Shown here: positions 23,469 through 36,774 of the stretch, piece after piece
Layout of the letters: every line of letters begins with the position of its first letter
Numbering within the stretch: position 1 is the stretch's first letter
Source of the DNA: Bemisia tabaci
Lineage: Eukaryota; Arthropoda; Insecta; Hemiptera; Aleyrodidae
Length of the DNA stretch: 64,000 nt
Direction of reading: 5' to 3'
Assembly: GCF_918797505.1 (NCBI RefSeq)
Contig: NC_092801.1
Span: 186,001 to 250,000 of the forward strand
Program-made: the position numbers and the translations under genes
Notes under the pieces: generated by a model
Databases searched by the model: none
Told to the model about the DNA's origin: nothing
What the model saw: the letters and a program-made list of their open reading frames with translations, nothing else

Positions 23469-26400
23469 CGTGAATAAAGAATGTGACCCGTATCTTCTTT
23501 TCAATTACTTACACCCCCCTCACGACATGAGACAACCTTTTTTAAACCGTCAAGAAATTTTCACCTTTGATTTTTGGAATAGATCGGCTTAAAATATAGG
23601 AGAATTCTGAATGATTTTGACTGCACTTTGTATTATCGCGTTCTTGAAAAGTTAGTCTCGCAATAATCAGGTGATTTATTTAAGGTGTTTTCAGGTCAAT
23701 ACCGCGCGTATAAATACATTTGCAGCACCATTAACTATTTTGACCGAAATTTGGATTGGTGGTATCCGTTTAATCGTTCCAAAATTTGCTAACAGACACT
23801 TGTATTTGAAGCACTCAGTGAAGACGACATCGACACAGAATGATTTGAGCAATCCGCACTATGCAGCAATCTCAGTTTTATTCAACACATCATTTGGAAA
23901 AAGACGACAAGTACATGCATATTGCCAAAAGTCTCCATTCTTATATATGAGTAGGTATTATTAGAGACACTCAACTCTAACAAGGTACTCGAGGCTGGAG
24001 GTAAACAATGTGTGCATCGTAGAGTATAGATAAGAGTACATGTACCAATCGTACGACTCCAGCAATTATTGATCTTGACACCACTCACCACTCATGATAA
24101 CCTCTAAAACAGCTTCCACGTCACGTACTAACGGATTTGTGGTAACAATAGATGAAGCACCTTATCTTCAGCGCGGCGTTCGCCGAATTTCTTCAGTGAC
24201 GTGGCATTTGTCGACGTGGCAATTGTGGGTGTAATGAAGCTGATACTCTGAGAGTAAATAAGGAAAACATGTTAGACTTGAGAGACTGTTTCAGTCTGTC
24301 TCTTGACCACACGGTGCGTTCCAAAAGTTCAAAGAAGTTGAAGTGTGCTCAAGTGTGTTTCAAAGAACTATTTGATGCTTTAAAAATCGAGGATGAATCG
24401 TTGTGAGATTGTTTGAGGGGCTTCGAGGACAAGGCGCATAGGTGCAGTTTTCAATTGAAAAATTGAGATATTCATAAACTCAACTGAAACTAGCATGAAA
24501 GTATGATCTGCGAAAAACCAACAACTAAAATCCAACTCAAAAGCATCAAAAAGTGAGTTTAAACTTCCTTTCTTCCATAAGGCTCCCTGTAATTCCAAAA
24601 CTTTTGACACGTTTCTTTAGAGATATCAAAAACTGCACTTTTGCGTCATGTCCTCCAAGCGACTAATTTCATGTTTGAGGGTTTGACAGCACCGCGAATA
24701 ATCGCGGATAATCGAATCGCGAATAATCGAAATTTTGCTATTAATCTGATTCTACTGAAGTATCAGACTCCTAATTAGACTTCATTTTAACGTATTCATG
24801 CTATAAGGAACTATGTTACTCGCAAAACCTTTGCACATAGTTCATTTTAGTTCATACGTCCATTTTGTCATTTGGGACTATAATTTCTGGCCCATACATA
24901 AAAAACCTTTCTCATAAGTAAACTAGTAGCACATAATAAATGTGTTGCATCTACTATTAATGAGCTAAAATTGGGATCCTAATTGCAAAATGTGGTTGAA
25001 CTTCCGCCCTCTCGATCATAATTTTCCTCGCAACAGTCACCAAAGTGCCTCCAATCGAGTGAGTGACCCAGTCATTTTCTAGCTCCTTAAAAAGACACTT
25101 AAGTCGGGAATGATTCGTGACAATGGACTTGAAAGATTAACTTTCACTCACTATCCAAAATCCCTCAGGTAGGAAAGGAAGTCCCTCAGTCCGCGGGAGA
25201 AGGGGGTGAGCACAATGGCCATGAAGGATGAAGGGGTGGGGGGTCGCGTTTTTGAATTCGATGCACAATGAGTTCCTGTTCATTATATCCTCAAATTTGG
25301 AAAGATCGGAACTGAATGGCTATTCACGATTGTTGCCAGTTCATCTAAATTTTCGGGATTTTCATCAACTATTACAGGTTGTCCTAAGTTTGACCGATAG
25401 AATTTCATGGGGTGATTCTTCAGCTTAAAGTAAGACTTTTCTATTACTTAGATTATCGACTCTGAAGATGAATCCCACGAGACCACAACCCCGTCCAACC
25501 CCCGAAAATATCCGGGTTTTTTTTTTTTTTTAAAAAAAAAAACAAATTCTGGGAACATAGCACTGTATAGGTCAAACGTCATAAAGCTAACGTCAACTGA
25601 ATGGGTTTTGAAGCATCAACTGTACTGCGGTCACTATAGAGCTTGGAGTAACTTATAGTAAATGTACATCAGTTGAGTTTTTGAGGGTTCTTCGGAGAGT
25701 TCTCACCTCATAATTAGTCATATTTTTTGTTGAGACCCGAAAAACTAACCCCGAAAAGGGAACCACCATAATTTTGGACCTGAAATTAGGATTTAGCGTT
25801 AAAAATTACTAAGAGAAGATTTGTATGACAACTGATTAAATAATGTCCCAGAGTTAGAGAAAAACAGCCTTTTTTTAAATTTGGGGAGTATTGAGTTATA
25901 TGTTTCACTTATAGAGCACATATACACTGGGGAAAAATCTTATTTTGAAATGAAAATTCGTCCCTTGTAATTCCGTTGGTTAAACGAGAGATACCCTGCC
26001 ATGTAAAATAAAAATTTTAAACTGAACATTCCCCTGCACCGATGCACGGTATATCTCGGAAATTTACCTTTACTCTTATTTTCCGATAAATAATCCACGA
26101 TAGCGCAAAAAGAAAAGCGTCGGTTGCACGGGGATCGAACTCCGTTTCTTACGAGACACCAACGTTTTCAGTTGGCAGATTATTAAAATTGATATCTAAA
26201 GCGATAAATGGTAATGTAGCGATCCTTTTGATTGGAACAGGTAGTTGTAATAGACTAAGGGGGAATGCAGTGGACTAACTGAAGGGTCTCCAATGGATTT
26301 TCTGATGGGTTAGTTGGTCTGTCCCTTACCCTCTTCGTCTCTTAGAACCACCCGCTTCCACCAATACAGGAACCCTCAATTTTCCTTGCGTAATTTTATG

Positions 26401-29158
26401 TCCAACGCTTTGTCTATCAATTTCAATAGTTAGCCATAGAAATCGTACTTCGGTTCACACTGCGGGAGTTTCCAGTAAGGAACATAAATATTAGCACGGC
26501 TAACAAAAACTTTGGTCACTTGAAAATTCGGTTACCTGGACTAAAAAATAGAGTTCTATGCCGTTGTGTTCAGGTGGGTTTCATTTTTAACAGCGTGGGT
26601 TCTCTCCAATTTTCGGACGGACTGGCATCGGCGCTGTTCCTCGAAAAAGATCAGCTCACAGATATTGACATCCTAATGATGTAGTTTTCTCAAACTCGGA
26701 ATAGTAGAGAAGAGGGGGGGGGGGCGGCTAGAAAGCCGCGGGTTGCCAGGGTCAGTTCATTCAAACGTGTGAATTTTAGGGGGGACGGAGGGGGCCTTTG
26801 TTCTGGCCCTGACTTCATTGACGTTTCGGCGTTCCGCGCGCCGCGAACAAATGCCCCGATTCTCGCCGAAGGTATCGCTTTCGGATTTTGACACCTTTCC
26901 AGGTAGAACCAGACTGCGCGACGCCGAGGTCTTATTAGGCGCGGAATTGGGTTGCGGCCGTGGCCTCCGCTGCCAAATGTCTACCGGAATCCTTGAATAG
27001 ATTCCGGGACGAAATGAAGCACAAAGCCCAGCACGCCAAGAGAAGGATACCAAAAGCTTGCGGTAAGATGGGAAGTAGAACGCAAAGTAACACAAACTTG
27101 TTTAATTCCTTCAGGTCAATTTTTCTATTGATTAATTTGACCCGAATTTTTTTATCAAAGTGACAAAACCTTTAGGTCGCAACCCTCCGAACCCACGTAA
27201 ATTAGGCGAAGACGGCTACTTTCAGTGGCGTGGCGTGCTTTGCGATATTTCGATTGGTCTGTAATTTTAATCCATGAAAAAGGGTCCATATACAGGATGT
27301 TCACAACGAACACCTTAATAATCGATTCTTAACCACAGTTACAAAGGGGAAATATCAAAAACCGATCATTTACGCATAGCCACTGGCTAGTACTGAACCT
27401 GAAATCCGCTCTATTTCGATGCTCGTCACACCTGAATTTTTGAAATTAAGGTTACGCGAGTGCATTACGTCAGCAAGAAAATCTCTTAATCCTTAGATGT
27501 CAGGGAGTAACATAAGGGTTTGGTCCAATGAACGCAAGGCAATCAGACGTATCGTTTTGTAGTCTCGCACTGACATTCAGTAGGGTTCAAAGTTTTAAAT
27601 GTAATGAATAGTTTTACAATTTTAGCAACCTCTTCCAACTCAAGTTAAATTTCAAAGCTTAAAGAAAAAATGGGGAGGATAAAATGCATCTGAACAGCCC
27701 ATTCATCCTACTTAACAATTGGGTGCTTTAGCCCAAAATGCGGATAATGATGGATCAAATTAACGTTCGAAGTTTTTAGTTGCATTCGTTAACATTTTAT
27801 GTTTATTTTTACCACGAATGGAAAACAAATTGAAAATTTTCGATGTCTGTACCATTCGCTCCGTGATATTTCGGAAAGAAGATTTTGGTCGTAATATGAG
27901 CATTGTAACCTGTCAATTCATCACTTGATCCCAGCAACTGTGAAAGGACATAGTCGGTGCCAAGCAGTCTAGCCCTAATTCCCGGATTGTGTTCGATTTT
28001 CCACCCCACAACACGCGAGTCCTGGTTCTCGACCGTTGCAAAATGAGCTCAAAATCAGCAAAAAATGGTCATGCTGCGTCATTCTTCACCTGGGCGGTTT
28101 CGTTGTCAAGTCAGTTCGTGGAAAATTCTCAAACATTAATTCCCACCAAATGCTTCCAAATGATAAGCGTCGGAAATAAAAGAACAAATGAGAATTAAAT
28201 ACGTAAGTCTAATATCCGTGGCGCTATATCAACGCTGTATACAGGGAGTCAGGACCCCCCCCCCCCTAAAAATCTGATGGATTTAGATAAACATGCGAGT
28301 AAGATCCAAGCAAATGCTGAGGGAAGATTTTCAGATATATAAAAAAAAAAAAAAATGATTATGGTCGCTTTCAACATTTCTTCTGCAGTTGATATAAATT
28401 ATTCATCCCATTTCACGCTCATGTAGCACTTCTAGCTAATGAATACTTGCAGATAAGCCTAGCACCTTAATACAATGCTAATAAACATTTTTTTCTCATT
28501 TTTTCTATCTAATCTAATGACTGTAAAACCACTTCGATAGTGATTGACCCTTGTCATGGATGAGGAGAGAAACAATTGCCAAGCTATAGAATCTACTCAA
28601 TGCGCATGGAAACATTTATATCGAGAACTCTCCCGCACAAATGAATAAGTGCCTCCCACACTGATGATATGTTAAAAAAAAGAAGAAAAAAAGTTACATG
28701 AAAATAGATAAAATTACCCGAGTAAATACAATTTAGGCTAACTCTACATCTAGATACATAAAATGTCCGAACTAACAATAACACATCCACAAAAAGCTAA
28801 AATAACCTCCCCCTAAATCCATCACATACAATTTAAACCCTTTACATTTTACCCTTTCGACTCTATCTAATGAAATGGATCGATGAACCTTCGCCGAACG
28901 CATCCCTAATTCAATTAAGGCTCTGAAAGGTACTTCACTCGGCATTAGAAGTAGCCAAACGAATTTTGAGTGGTCAACCGCCCCCCCCCCTCTCGTCCGA
29001 AACCCATCGCCAACCCTAACACACTCGTAGCGAAACGAAATTTTTCCTCAACGAAAATGGACAAACAGTCCTGATCTCTAATTGAACGGTTTGTTCCTGA
29101 AAGGTAGTAAGTCCATTCTTAAGTGAGCTCCGGAAAGTAATGCTTTTCACGCGCAATA
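23469..29158. other. UGT 5' flank and intergenic
   Basis: The UGT promoter should lie just above 23,470; no convincing TATA or initiator stands out there. The remainder contains a MITE at 27223-27385, foldback remnants near 24,805-24,900 and homopolymer runs. The GC-rich block 26,760-27,000 has overlapping frames on both strands and no recognisable protein. Confidence 0.4.
27223..27385. mobile_element. 163-bp MITE, same family, diverged
   Basis: It begins CAGTGGCGTGGCGTGCTTTG and ends CGCATAGCCACTG. The core CCTTAATAATCGATTCTTA is shared with the 41534 copy. The target duplication is degraded (GCTACTTT / GCTAGTAC). Confidence 0.7.
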
Positions 29159-29411
29159 CTGCCGTCTTAAGGAAGAACAGTATACGAGCATGCCTGCGTT
29201 GCAAAATTTCCTCTTGTAAAATACGTTTTCTAAGGGACAGCTGTGAACGTTTTTTGGGCAATTTTCTAGGGAATTTATTTCGTGACTTAATCTAAAAAAT
29301 CTGAAAATGCAAAGAAACAATATGCAAAGCTGATTCCTGAAATTAAAAGCTTGTCAGGAAAAATTTGACAACATTCGAATGTGCATACGGCGTTTTTCCT
29401 TAGGACGGCAG
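29159..29411. mobile_element. CTGCCGTG-family MITE (253 bp)
   Basis: Left end CTGCCGTCTTAAGGAAGAAC and right end GGCGTTTTTCCTTAGGACGGCAG form imperfect inverted repeats of ~40 bp. No frame. Other copies are at 42773-43030 and 55948-56201. Confidence 0.75.
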
Positions 29412-30429
29412 AATAGAGGAGGGACTTTAATGGAAACGGACATGCGTAGCTGTAGGGACGTGGCGTTCAATTGGTAAAAGCCAGGGCTTAAGCGAGAGCG
29501 ACTAATACATCATAGGGAGGTCTAAGTATGTTACGGAGACGGCCAAAATTAAAGGATTAAGAGGGGAGTGTAACGCGGGAAGTCACGTTACGGGTTTGAA
29601 GGCGAATAGAGAAATAACGCTTACTTTATTAAATTAAAACACACAGTCCTCGGCGAGACCCGGGCCGGGCGAACCCCAGAAATTGAACCTTCCACTCAAA
29701 ACAACTTTCTTAATAATCTCTCGCCCGGGGAATATGCGAATAAATTATATTTTAACACTTGTTTAAGCCCGGAATACATGCAATTACGAATGGCTGCGAG
29801 TGGGTCCCGCCTTTTTCGCCGCCAGTTGCCAAACTTCCTCGCGTATGTGGAAAGTCTTTTTTGGATGCGGACATGAATTATGCATATTCCTTTGCAGGAA
29901 TTTCGGGACATCCTCCTTTTAAAATATGCCACAAAATGTTGGGAATTGAATGCATTTATAGAGAGGAACCAATGTCATTTGCTAGAGAGAGTACCTAACA
30001 TAGGTGGAGAACAGACATGTCGAAATATGGAGCTCTTATTGCCCAAAAGGTCAGCCTACCTTCTAATACAAAAAATGTAAAATGTCACTGCCAATCTTCA
30101 GATTCCAATATCAAACCGAGATGGCTAAGAATGTTCATAAATGAGCGTTCTTCCGCAAAAATTAGTTTTATGCAATAGCTAAGTCAAATATGTGCTTTAA
30201 AAACCACGAGCAGGAGCGATTGTAATAATAAATCTCTCTGAATAATTTGAATTTATGGATTGGCTGCCTTTTTGGGCTCTAAAAGCTCCATGACCTAATC
30301 TTAAAATTACCTACCTAATCTAACCGTACATGTCCTGACCTAAACTAACCTAATTTATTTATACGTGACCCAACCCTCTCCTGAACACTTAATTTTTTAC
30401 TTTTACTCATAAGAAAGATATGTTTCTGT

Positions 30430-30562
30430 TTGTCGACACCATGATCGTTGACACCATGCTCAGGGCCCATTTTTGCGTTTATACCGCCTGAGCACGACGT
30501 CAACAATCGTTGGCTCCATGATCAGATTTTGTTTTTGTTGACACCATAATCGTTGACACCAT
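30430..30562 (+). repeat. Repeated CGTTGACACCATG words
   Basis: ATCGTTGACACCATG occurs twice exactly, with the variants GTCGACACCATGATCG and GTTGACACCATAATCG, in 130 bp. Looks like a short degenerate array rather than a coding region. Confidence 0.5.
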
Positions 30563-30995
30563 GCAACGTTACCCTAAATTTCATGCAGCGAAAAATCAAC
30601 TTAGCGACGCTGCATTCATGCTCGAGGACCCTGGAATCAAAATTGCCCGGGCTCTTTTGGCGTGGTGGTGGGAAAGAGGACACCGGGGAGACCGGAGTCT
30701 GGGGCCGGTGGCGCCCCGAACGGCGAAACCGCGCGCTTGGCACCGGCTCCTCGGGCACCGAGGCCCTCGTTGGCAGCCGCCCCGTTCGGCTTTTCAACTT
30801 GCCATATGTTACGCGCGTCGCCACTTATTTCTCGGCCCATTACTCCTAATTTTGCTAAGCCCAAACTCACGTGCGTTCGTGGTAGAGTACTTTTATAAGG
30901 GAGAGATTGGCTACTTCCGTTACCACCTCTGATCGGCTAGGCCATCTTAGGCTCAATGGAGCCTTCTAGGGCCCAGAAATGGCGGACGCTGTAAG

Positions 30996-31393
30996 TAGAG
31001 TACCTTAAAGGGGAGAGTATGGACAACTCGATTTATGCGGCTCTTAGGGCCCAAGAGGGCGACAACGTGAAAAACGAAAATCACTAGAAAAGTGCCGCTG
31101 CCAACCATTGCATTTGAAATATAAATCAATACGGCCGACAGCGCATTGTAAAAGACTTTGAAACTAAGGAATTTTATGCGAAATCAAAGTTTTATACGTG
31201 CTTTTATAATTGTTGACCAGTTATGAAACGACGGGTAGTAAGAATTATGAAAATTAATACTACTGGATAATTCGAGTTCATGGGTTGCCAGCCGTTTTAG
31301 GCCTCAAGAGCTATGTGACCTCTGTATTTGACCTGATCAAACATAACCTCCAAATTTTCGAGTTGTCCATACTCTCCCGATAAAGGTACTCTA
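30996..31393. mobile_element. MITE with TAGAGTACC ends and 8-bp target duplication
   Basis: Long terminal inverted repeats run TAGAGTACCTTAAAGGGGAG on the left and CCGATAAAGGTACTCTA on the right. Flanks GCTGTAAG at 30988-30995 and 31394-31401 are identical. Related sequence is at 35080-35757 and 22677-22830. Confidence 0.85.
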
Positions 31394-31706
31394 GCTGTAA
31401 GTAAATGTAATCACAAAATAAATCAAAATGTAATTCTATTTGCATATCGCAACGGGAACTTTACTCGAATGCATTATTACGACGTATTTACAAAGCTTTA
31501 CGGCAAATCGCATGCAATTATCAAGAAAAATCATTTTAGATGTAATAACTTTGGCAGCAAGTGCGATTGGTAAAGTTGGCATTGACCCCACCCCATCATC
31601 AAAAACCAATACAAGGCGCCGCCATTTTTGGTCCCTAAGCTCTTCCATGGGGCTGAGTGGCCCTACTCTTCCTGTAAAGGTACTCTAGTTTGTAGCATGG
31701 CGTACT

Positions 31707-31929
31707 ATGGGTCGAGTCAAACGGAGAGGTCGGACATGATATTTTTGACTAAAACTGCAAATTTGTATTTTTAATCCGTCACATTATAATTTTAAGGGGT
31801 GCTTCGATAAGAAAATTACACGCGGAAACCAATGGAGCCACTTTAAAATCTCAAAGTTTTGTTTCAATGGAGTTATAAGCTTTTAAAGTCTCCAAATTTT
31901 GCCCGACCTCTCCCATTGACTCGATCCAT
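31707..31929. mobile_element. MITE with ATGGGTCGAGTCAA ends
   Basis: ATGGGTCGAGTCAAACGGAG with AGGTCGGACA at left, and CCGACCTCTCCCATTGACTC with GATCCAT at right, are inverted. A half-copy is suggested near 59928 (GTGGATCGAGTCAATCAGGA). Confidence 0.65.
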
Positions 31930-32174
31930 TGTGTGGCGGTTCTTAACCAGCGAAAGCATAATGTTACTGGTCTCACCCGATCACACTGCTGATGGATTAT
32001 TATCGGTGCGAGATCTCTGAAATATTTTGTCTCTAGTCTCAAGTTGTTGGTCAATTGGCCAGTTGCACTGGTCACAAGATCGTGTTTTGATGTTTGATTC
32101 TTTTAGATGATCTGTCCGAACAGATTGTTTTACATTTAATATTAATCGAGATATAGTGCTTCGAAAAAGTCGTC

Positions 32175-32334
32175 TATGACGTCATCTACCGCGGTAGCGA
32201 CACCCTTGGTTTCTTCCGCCTTGCTTTCATCAAAAAGTAAGACACACATTTGCACTGGTTACCCAACGTGAAACTCGGATGAAAGTAAGGTGGAGGAAAC
32301 CAAGGGTGTCACTACCGCAGTGGATGACGTCATA
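32175..32334. mobile_element. 160-bp MITE with TATGACGTCAT ends
   Basis: TATGACGTCATCTACCGCGG returns as CCGCAGTGGATGACGTCATA. Arms of ~45 bp continue through GACACCCTTGGTTTC / GAAACCAAGGGTGTC. Confidence 0.75.
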
Positions 32335-35079
32335 AACTGAAATTTTCATTGCGCGATATTATGGTCAATATTGAACGTGGAGAGTTGCTTTATGGACATA
32401 TCTTATTATCTGTAACCAATTTACAAGAATCAAGCATTATAACACGATTCTGTGACCAGCGAAACTGATAAATTATTAAAGACATGTTCTCATCCTTCTT
32501 ACTCTCTTGTCTTACTTACCTAATAGAAAAAGAGGATGTCTTTTGTTGTGCGGCCGCTTCAGTGACGTCATGCCTCGTTCCGGGAAACAATAACTTCCCG
32601 ATGCGGAGTCATCAAATCGTGTCAAATCGTTAGGTGTCCGCTGAAAATTGCCCAAATTCGATGCTGAATGACCCAAACAAATATTTTACGATGCACCAAG
32701 CACCTAACAAATCGAGGAGGCGGGTCGGTGAAATGGGCCGAAAGAAACTCGCACTTCATGAATGGGCCGGCTCGGACTGTTTCTTCGCCCGAAATCAGGT
32801 CAAAATCCCGCCAAGGACAAAAGCGCGGGGCCTTAACGAAACGCAAAAATAATTTGAATGGAGCCCACGGCTGCCAGATGTACACGAACAAATTAATGTT
32901 CGTATCGGAACAACGAGAACGGATGATGAGAGATCTCAACCTAGAGGGGTTGTTTTATCCTCTGAGCAGAGTATATTCGAGCAAGGTCAGGAGAAAAACA
33001 ACACATCAACACAAATAAGATATTAATTATACTACCATGTTATTGAGGAAAGCTGGGAGTCCAAAATCGAAGTTTTGAGATAACGGACCTTGTAGCGTGT
33101 ATACGAAAGATGTTTTTTTTAAAGTCCTATGTCCTTAAAGTAGTCAATAAACATCAAAAAGACTCCTAGAAATTGTTCGGATGATTGCCCACCATTACTA
33201 AAATACTAGCGGGTCTCTATTTGCCCATAAAAGCATTTTAGAAATCTCGCACGTTTTCGTGGGAGTGGACAAAGGTCAGCGCGCCTTCAGAGATTTGTAC
33301 AGGCAACATGTGCATCCTTAAAACACGAATACTCACATTTGAATGTTTGTGTCAGTGAAGTTGAAACGCCTTCAATTTTTTAGCGGGCAACCTGGATATC
33401 CCAAGAGCACGAATATTTGCATCCATGAGCTACTATCGATACGCATCCGTTTTTGCGTAATATTTTCTTTTAACGGGAGCAAATCGCTTTTGATGCTTTA
33501 TTTGTTGTATGCAAGGCGCTTTTTCATTAATTTTGCTCTCAGATTTGCTGCTCATGAGAAAATATTGCATTCCTGGAAGTAAAGGTTTTCAAGATTGCTA
33601 GGAAACTAGTGCTGCCGTTCGTTGTCAAAGAGAGAAGTAGGTATCTATGATAAGAATGTAACGTTGAGGAAATGGACCTAGTAGCGTATGAGCGGGAACT
33701 TTTACTGAACAAAGTCTCTGCTCATCATGAAATGGACAATAATTATCCAACAGTCCCTCAGAATTTGTTCGAATGATTTGAAATCGATGGATTTGAGGTT
33801 GAACTTTACAAAAAAGGTCAGAAGCGAGTAATCAAAAAATTTTTGAATGAAATTCCGAGATTTTTTCCTGAATTGTAAGCAGAACATGTTCTGAGTAAGA
33901 CGATGAAAATACATGTAAAATATGCTCATTAATTATGAATTTGATCAGAATTCATGGTATCAAGGGAAAATTTGTTTCAGAATTGATTGATGCTTCATAA
34001 AATGTACAGATATTATATGTAAAAATTTAACGGTAAAAATTATGTGTAAATATTTTTAGTCCTTTTCTGGGAAAATTCAATCAATTTTCCTTTTCTAAGA
34101 ACCGCATTACTCAGAGTTCAGCATAAGAAAAATGATAATTATGTAGGTTGTCTTCGAAATTTAACGATCAGCCTATAGGCATGCCTCTGCGGGCTGATCA
34201 CTGAAATTAATGGACAAAGCGATAGACAAAGAGGACGAAGAAAAAAATGGAGCGACCCTATCGGTGGAAGCGAGTGGTTGCATTTTACAAAGGAGGTCAG
34301 TAATAGAATAAATAATGGAAACCTGCAAGGAGCCCTAAATAGCTATCATATTATCTCTTGGTCTGAAACAACCGCTCGATTCAATCATTAGAATAGCTCC
34401 ATTCACCATTTATCTCCTTCATCTCGTTAATCAATAACAGCGATAAACCCTCTAATTCGACTACTAACCCGTATCATAATGATCGAAAATTCTTAATTAT
34501 CCTAGTCCGTCCGGCAACCTCCAAAACACTTGTGATACCGCCGAAGAAGCCGTGGAAAAAAAGGTGGAAAAATAATTTCGGACAGGAAACATAAGTTTAA
34601 AGGCCTTTAATTCGATGGTGGCGGGAGGGGGAGGACGGGAATTCACACCTTCAAAAATAGCAGACAATCGGGAGTCAGGAGTCAGTCCATTGAAAAGGTA
34701 TTTCGTGCGTGAATGGGAGTCGGGAGACGGCAACGGCCCGCGGCCGAAGAAAGGGCCGCGTTACGGCAAAGGGACACAAGTGCATTCGGGTATGAGCCTC
34801 GAGACACCCTAGAAGAAGCATTAACCATGGCTCACACAGAATAGCGCTCACGGGTCTCTTTCGTAACACGGCGGAGCTGCTCCCTGCCGTGCCGGGGAAG
34901 GGAAGAGGAGACGGGGTCAAACCGGAAAGGCAGATTAGGAGGTTTTCATTCATAAAAATCAGATTTGCTTCCCTCCGAAACTGGAGCTGATTCTTCAGCG
35001 TCCGCGATACGAGATATATCGATTCTTCCACGCTAACTCTCACTCCGACTTCGGCCTGAATTTTAATTTTGACTCACGT

Positions 35080-35757
35080 GGGAAGTACCTTTCTAAGCTT
35101 GGCTTTATCCAGTGCTACTAATTTTCACATTTCAACTTTTTATACTGATCAAAAATTATACAAGCGCGAATATAACTTTGATTCCGCTGACATTTTCTCA
35201 GTTTCAAAGTTGTAATCCTTAAAGACGCTTGCTTGAAATGCGCTGTCGGCCATATTGGGTGATCTTCCAAATGCATAGGTTGGCAGTGGCACTTTTCTAG
35301 TGATTTTCGTTTTTCACGTTGTCACCCTTTTGGCCCTGAGAGCTACATTAATCGAGTTTTCCATACTCTCCCCTTAAACCCAAGTAGCATTTCTCAACGG
35401 AAAAATCGCGATATGTTGCGATTTTATCGGCGATCAAATCGCTAGGATCATCAACATCTGAGCGATTATCCTCGATTAATTGTTTTGCAATAAAATCACG
35501 GTTTTATCGCCCGGCAATCTATCGAAATAGTATCGAAACAAAAATCGCGATATGTTGCGATTTAATCTTGATTTTATCGACAAAAATTGATCGTGATTTT
35601 AATAAGCAAAAAATTGCGATGCATAGCGATGTAATCGCAATAAATCGCAATTTTTTATTCGATAATATTGCGATGAATTGCCACCGATATAATCGTGATA
35701 ATCAGCCGATAAAATCGCTAATTATCGCGATCACTGCTACTTGGGAAAAGGTACTCT
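35080..35757. mobile_element. TAGAGTACC-family MITE with a nested insertion
   Basis: The order of blocks is that of 30996-31393 reversed (GCGCTGTCGGCCATATTG, then AGTGGCACTTTTCTAGTGAT, then GAGTTTTCCATACTCTCC), ending AAAAGGTACTCTA. It is interrupted at 35379-35745 by another element. Its left end is eroded. Confidence 0.65.
35379..35745. mobile_element. ATCG-rich nested element with CCCAAGTAGCA ends
   Basis: Bounded by CCCAAGTAGCA and TGCTACTTGGG. The interior is packed with GCGAT/ATCGC words, about one every 12-15 bases, in both orientations, including ATCGCGATATGTTGCGAT twice. It lies exactly within the TAGAGTACC element, between CTTAAA and AAGGTACTC. Confidence 0.7.
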
Positions 35758-36109
35758 AATGGAAAGTTTGAGGGGACCGTTGATATCGTTCCATGAAAAA
35801 GACAGTTATTCCCTACCCAAAGTTAATTATTTAACTCTGAAAATAGATATTTGCAAGGAACAAGAAAAAAGAAACTGAAAATGTGGCTCGAAATGCATGG
35901 TGGTAAAATAGTGCTGATTACTGGTTACACTTTTCTGCCGGGAAAGCAAGATCAAAAACTTGCAAAAATTTTAATCCGAGTAAAAAATTTAAGCAAATGC
36001 ATCTGCCTGAGCTGTAAGCTCTCCCCGTCACTTTTGTACTGATATACTCGTTAGATCTCAAATGATGTACTCTAATTGAAATCTTTCCAATTATTTATAT
36101 ATATTATTC

Positions 36110-36200
36110 GCGCGCCCGTCACGCCTAGCCGGGGGCTACGCCCCCTGGACCCCCGGTCACTCGCTAAGCGAGTGACATTCGGCTCGCTTCGCGAGCCGAT
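36110..36200 (-). mobile_element. Helitron-like 3' end with three GC hairpins
   Basis: Three short perfect hairpins follow each other: GGGGGCTACGCCCCC (36131-36145), the 21-bp palindrome at 36156-36176 with core CTCGCTAAGCGAG, and GGCTCGCTTCGCGAGCC (36181-36197). Read on the minus strand they lie downstream of the helicase fragment and before a GGCTAG. A related end is at 49715-49835. Confidence 0.55.
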
Positions 36201-36460
36201 TTTGTAGTAGTTGCAAATTTTTTATCACTATATTTTGAAGATTTCATAGAAAACACTATGAAATTCTCACTCCACAATTAACTTGTAGAATAATAATGGC
36301 AGGGCAAGAAATAGACTATATCTTAAAATGGACGGTTCCCACTTAGTAAAAACAGCCAACACCACGAGAAGGTCAGGAACCAGCGTTAGCCACCTTTTTT
36401 TTTTTTTTTACTTTTCTGAAAAAAATTTACTGAAATTTTAGTTGCGTCCCCTAAAAGGAA

Positions 36461-36748
36461 ACACGGAGAAAAAAATTTGTGCATGGAACCCGAAGCTGAG
36501 ATCATATGGATCTCTGAAGTTTTCGGATCACCCATCCGAAAAGTTAAGGTCCATCTGCCGAAGTTCGGGTCAGACAATTGAAGTAGTTCGGTATATACCG
36601 AAGGTTTCAGGTCACACATCTGAAGTACTCGGTGCATACCGAAGTGTTTCAGATTTCTGACCTGAAATTCGGCAGCTGGACCTCAAGTTTTAAGAGATTC
36701 ATATGATCTCAACGCCGGGTCCCATGCACGAAGTTTTTTTCTCCGTGT
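36461..36748. mobile_element. MITE with ACACGGAGAAAAAAA termini
   Basis: The ends ACACGGAGAAAAAAA and TTTTTTTCTCCGTGT are inverted, and the arms continue with GTGCATGG...CCATGCAC and GATCATATGG/CATATGATC. It is inserted between the Helitron helicase fragment and its 3' hairpins. Confidence 0.65.
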
Positions 36749-36774
36749 AAGTATTAATATAAATTTCCCTTTTT

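Noticed and set aside
26128..26195. tRNA-like segment on the minus strand (GGAGTTCGATCCCCGTGC with an upstream CCAACTGAAAACGTTGG stem)
   Set aside because: A B-box-like TTCGATCC and an anticodon-like stem exist, but the acceptor and D arms do not pair and the T stem has mismatches. At best a tRNA-derived relic.
26757..27163. 112-codon minus-strand frame and overlapping plus-strand frames
   Set aside because: Again a GC-rich patch with several open frames; no family motif.
30522..30932. Overlapping frames of 77-123 codons on both strands
   Set aside because: GC-rich block in which most frames are open; Arg/Pro/Gly-rich translations with no recognisable domain or splice signals.
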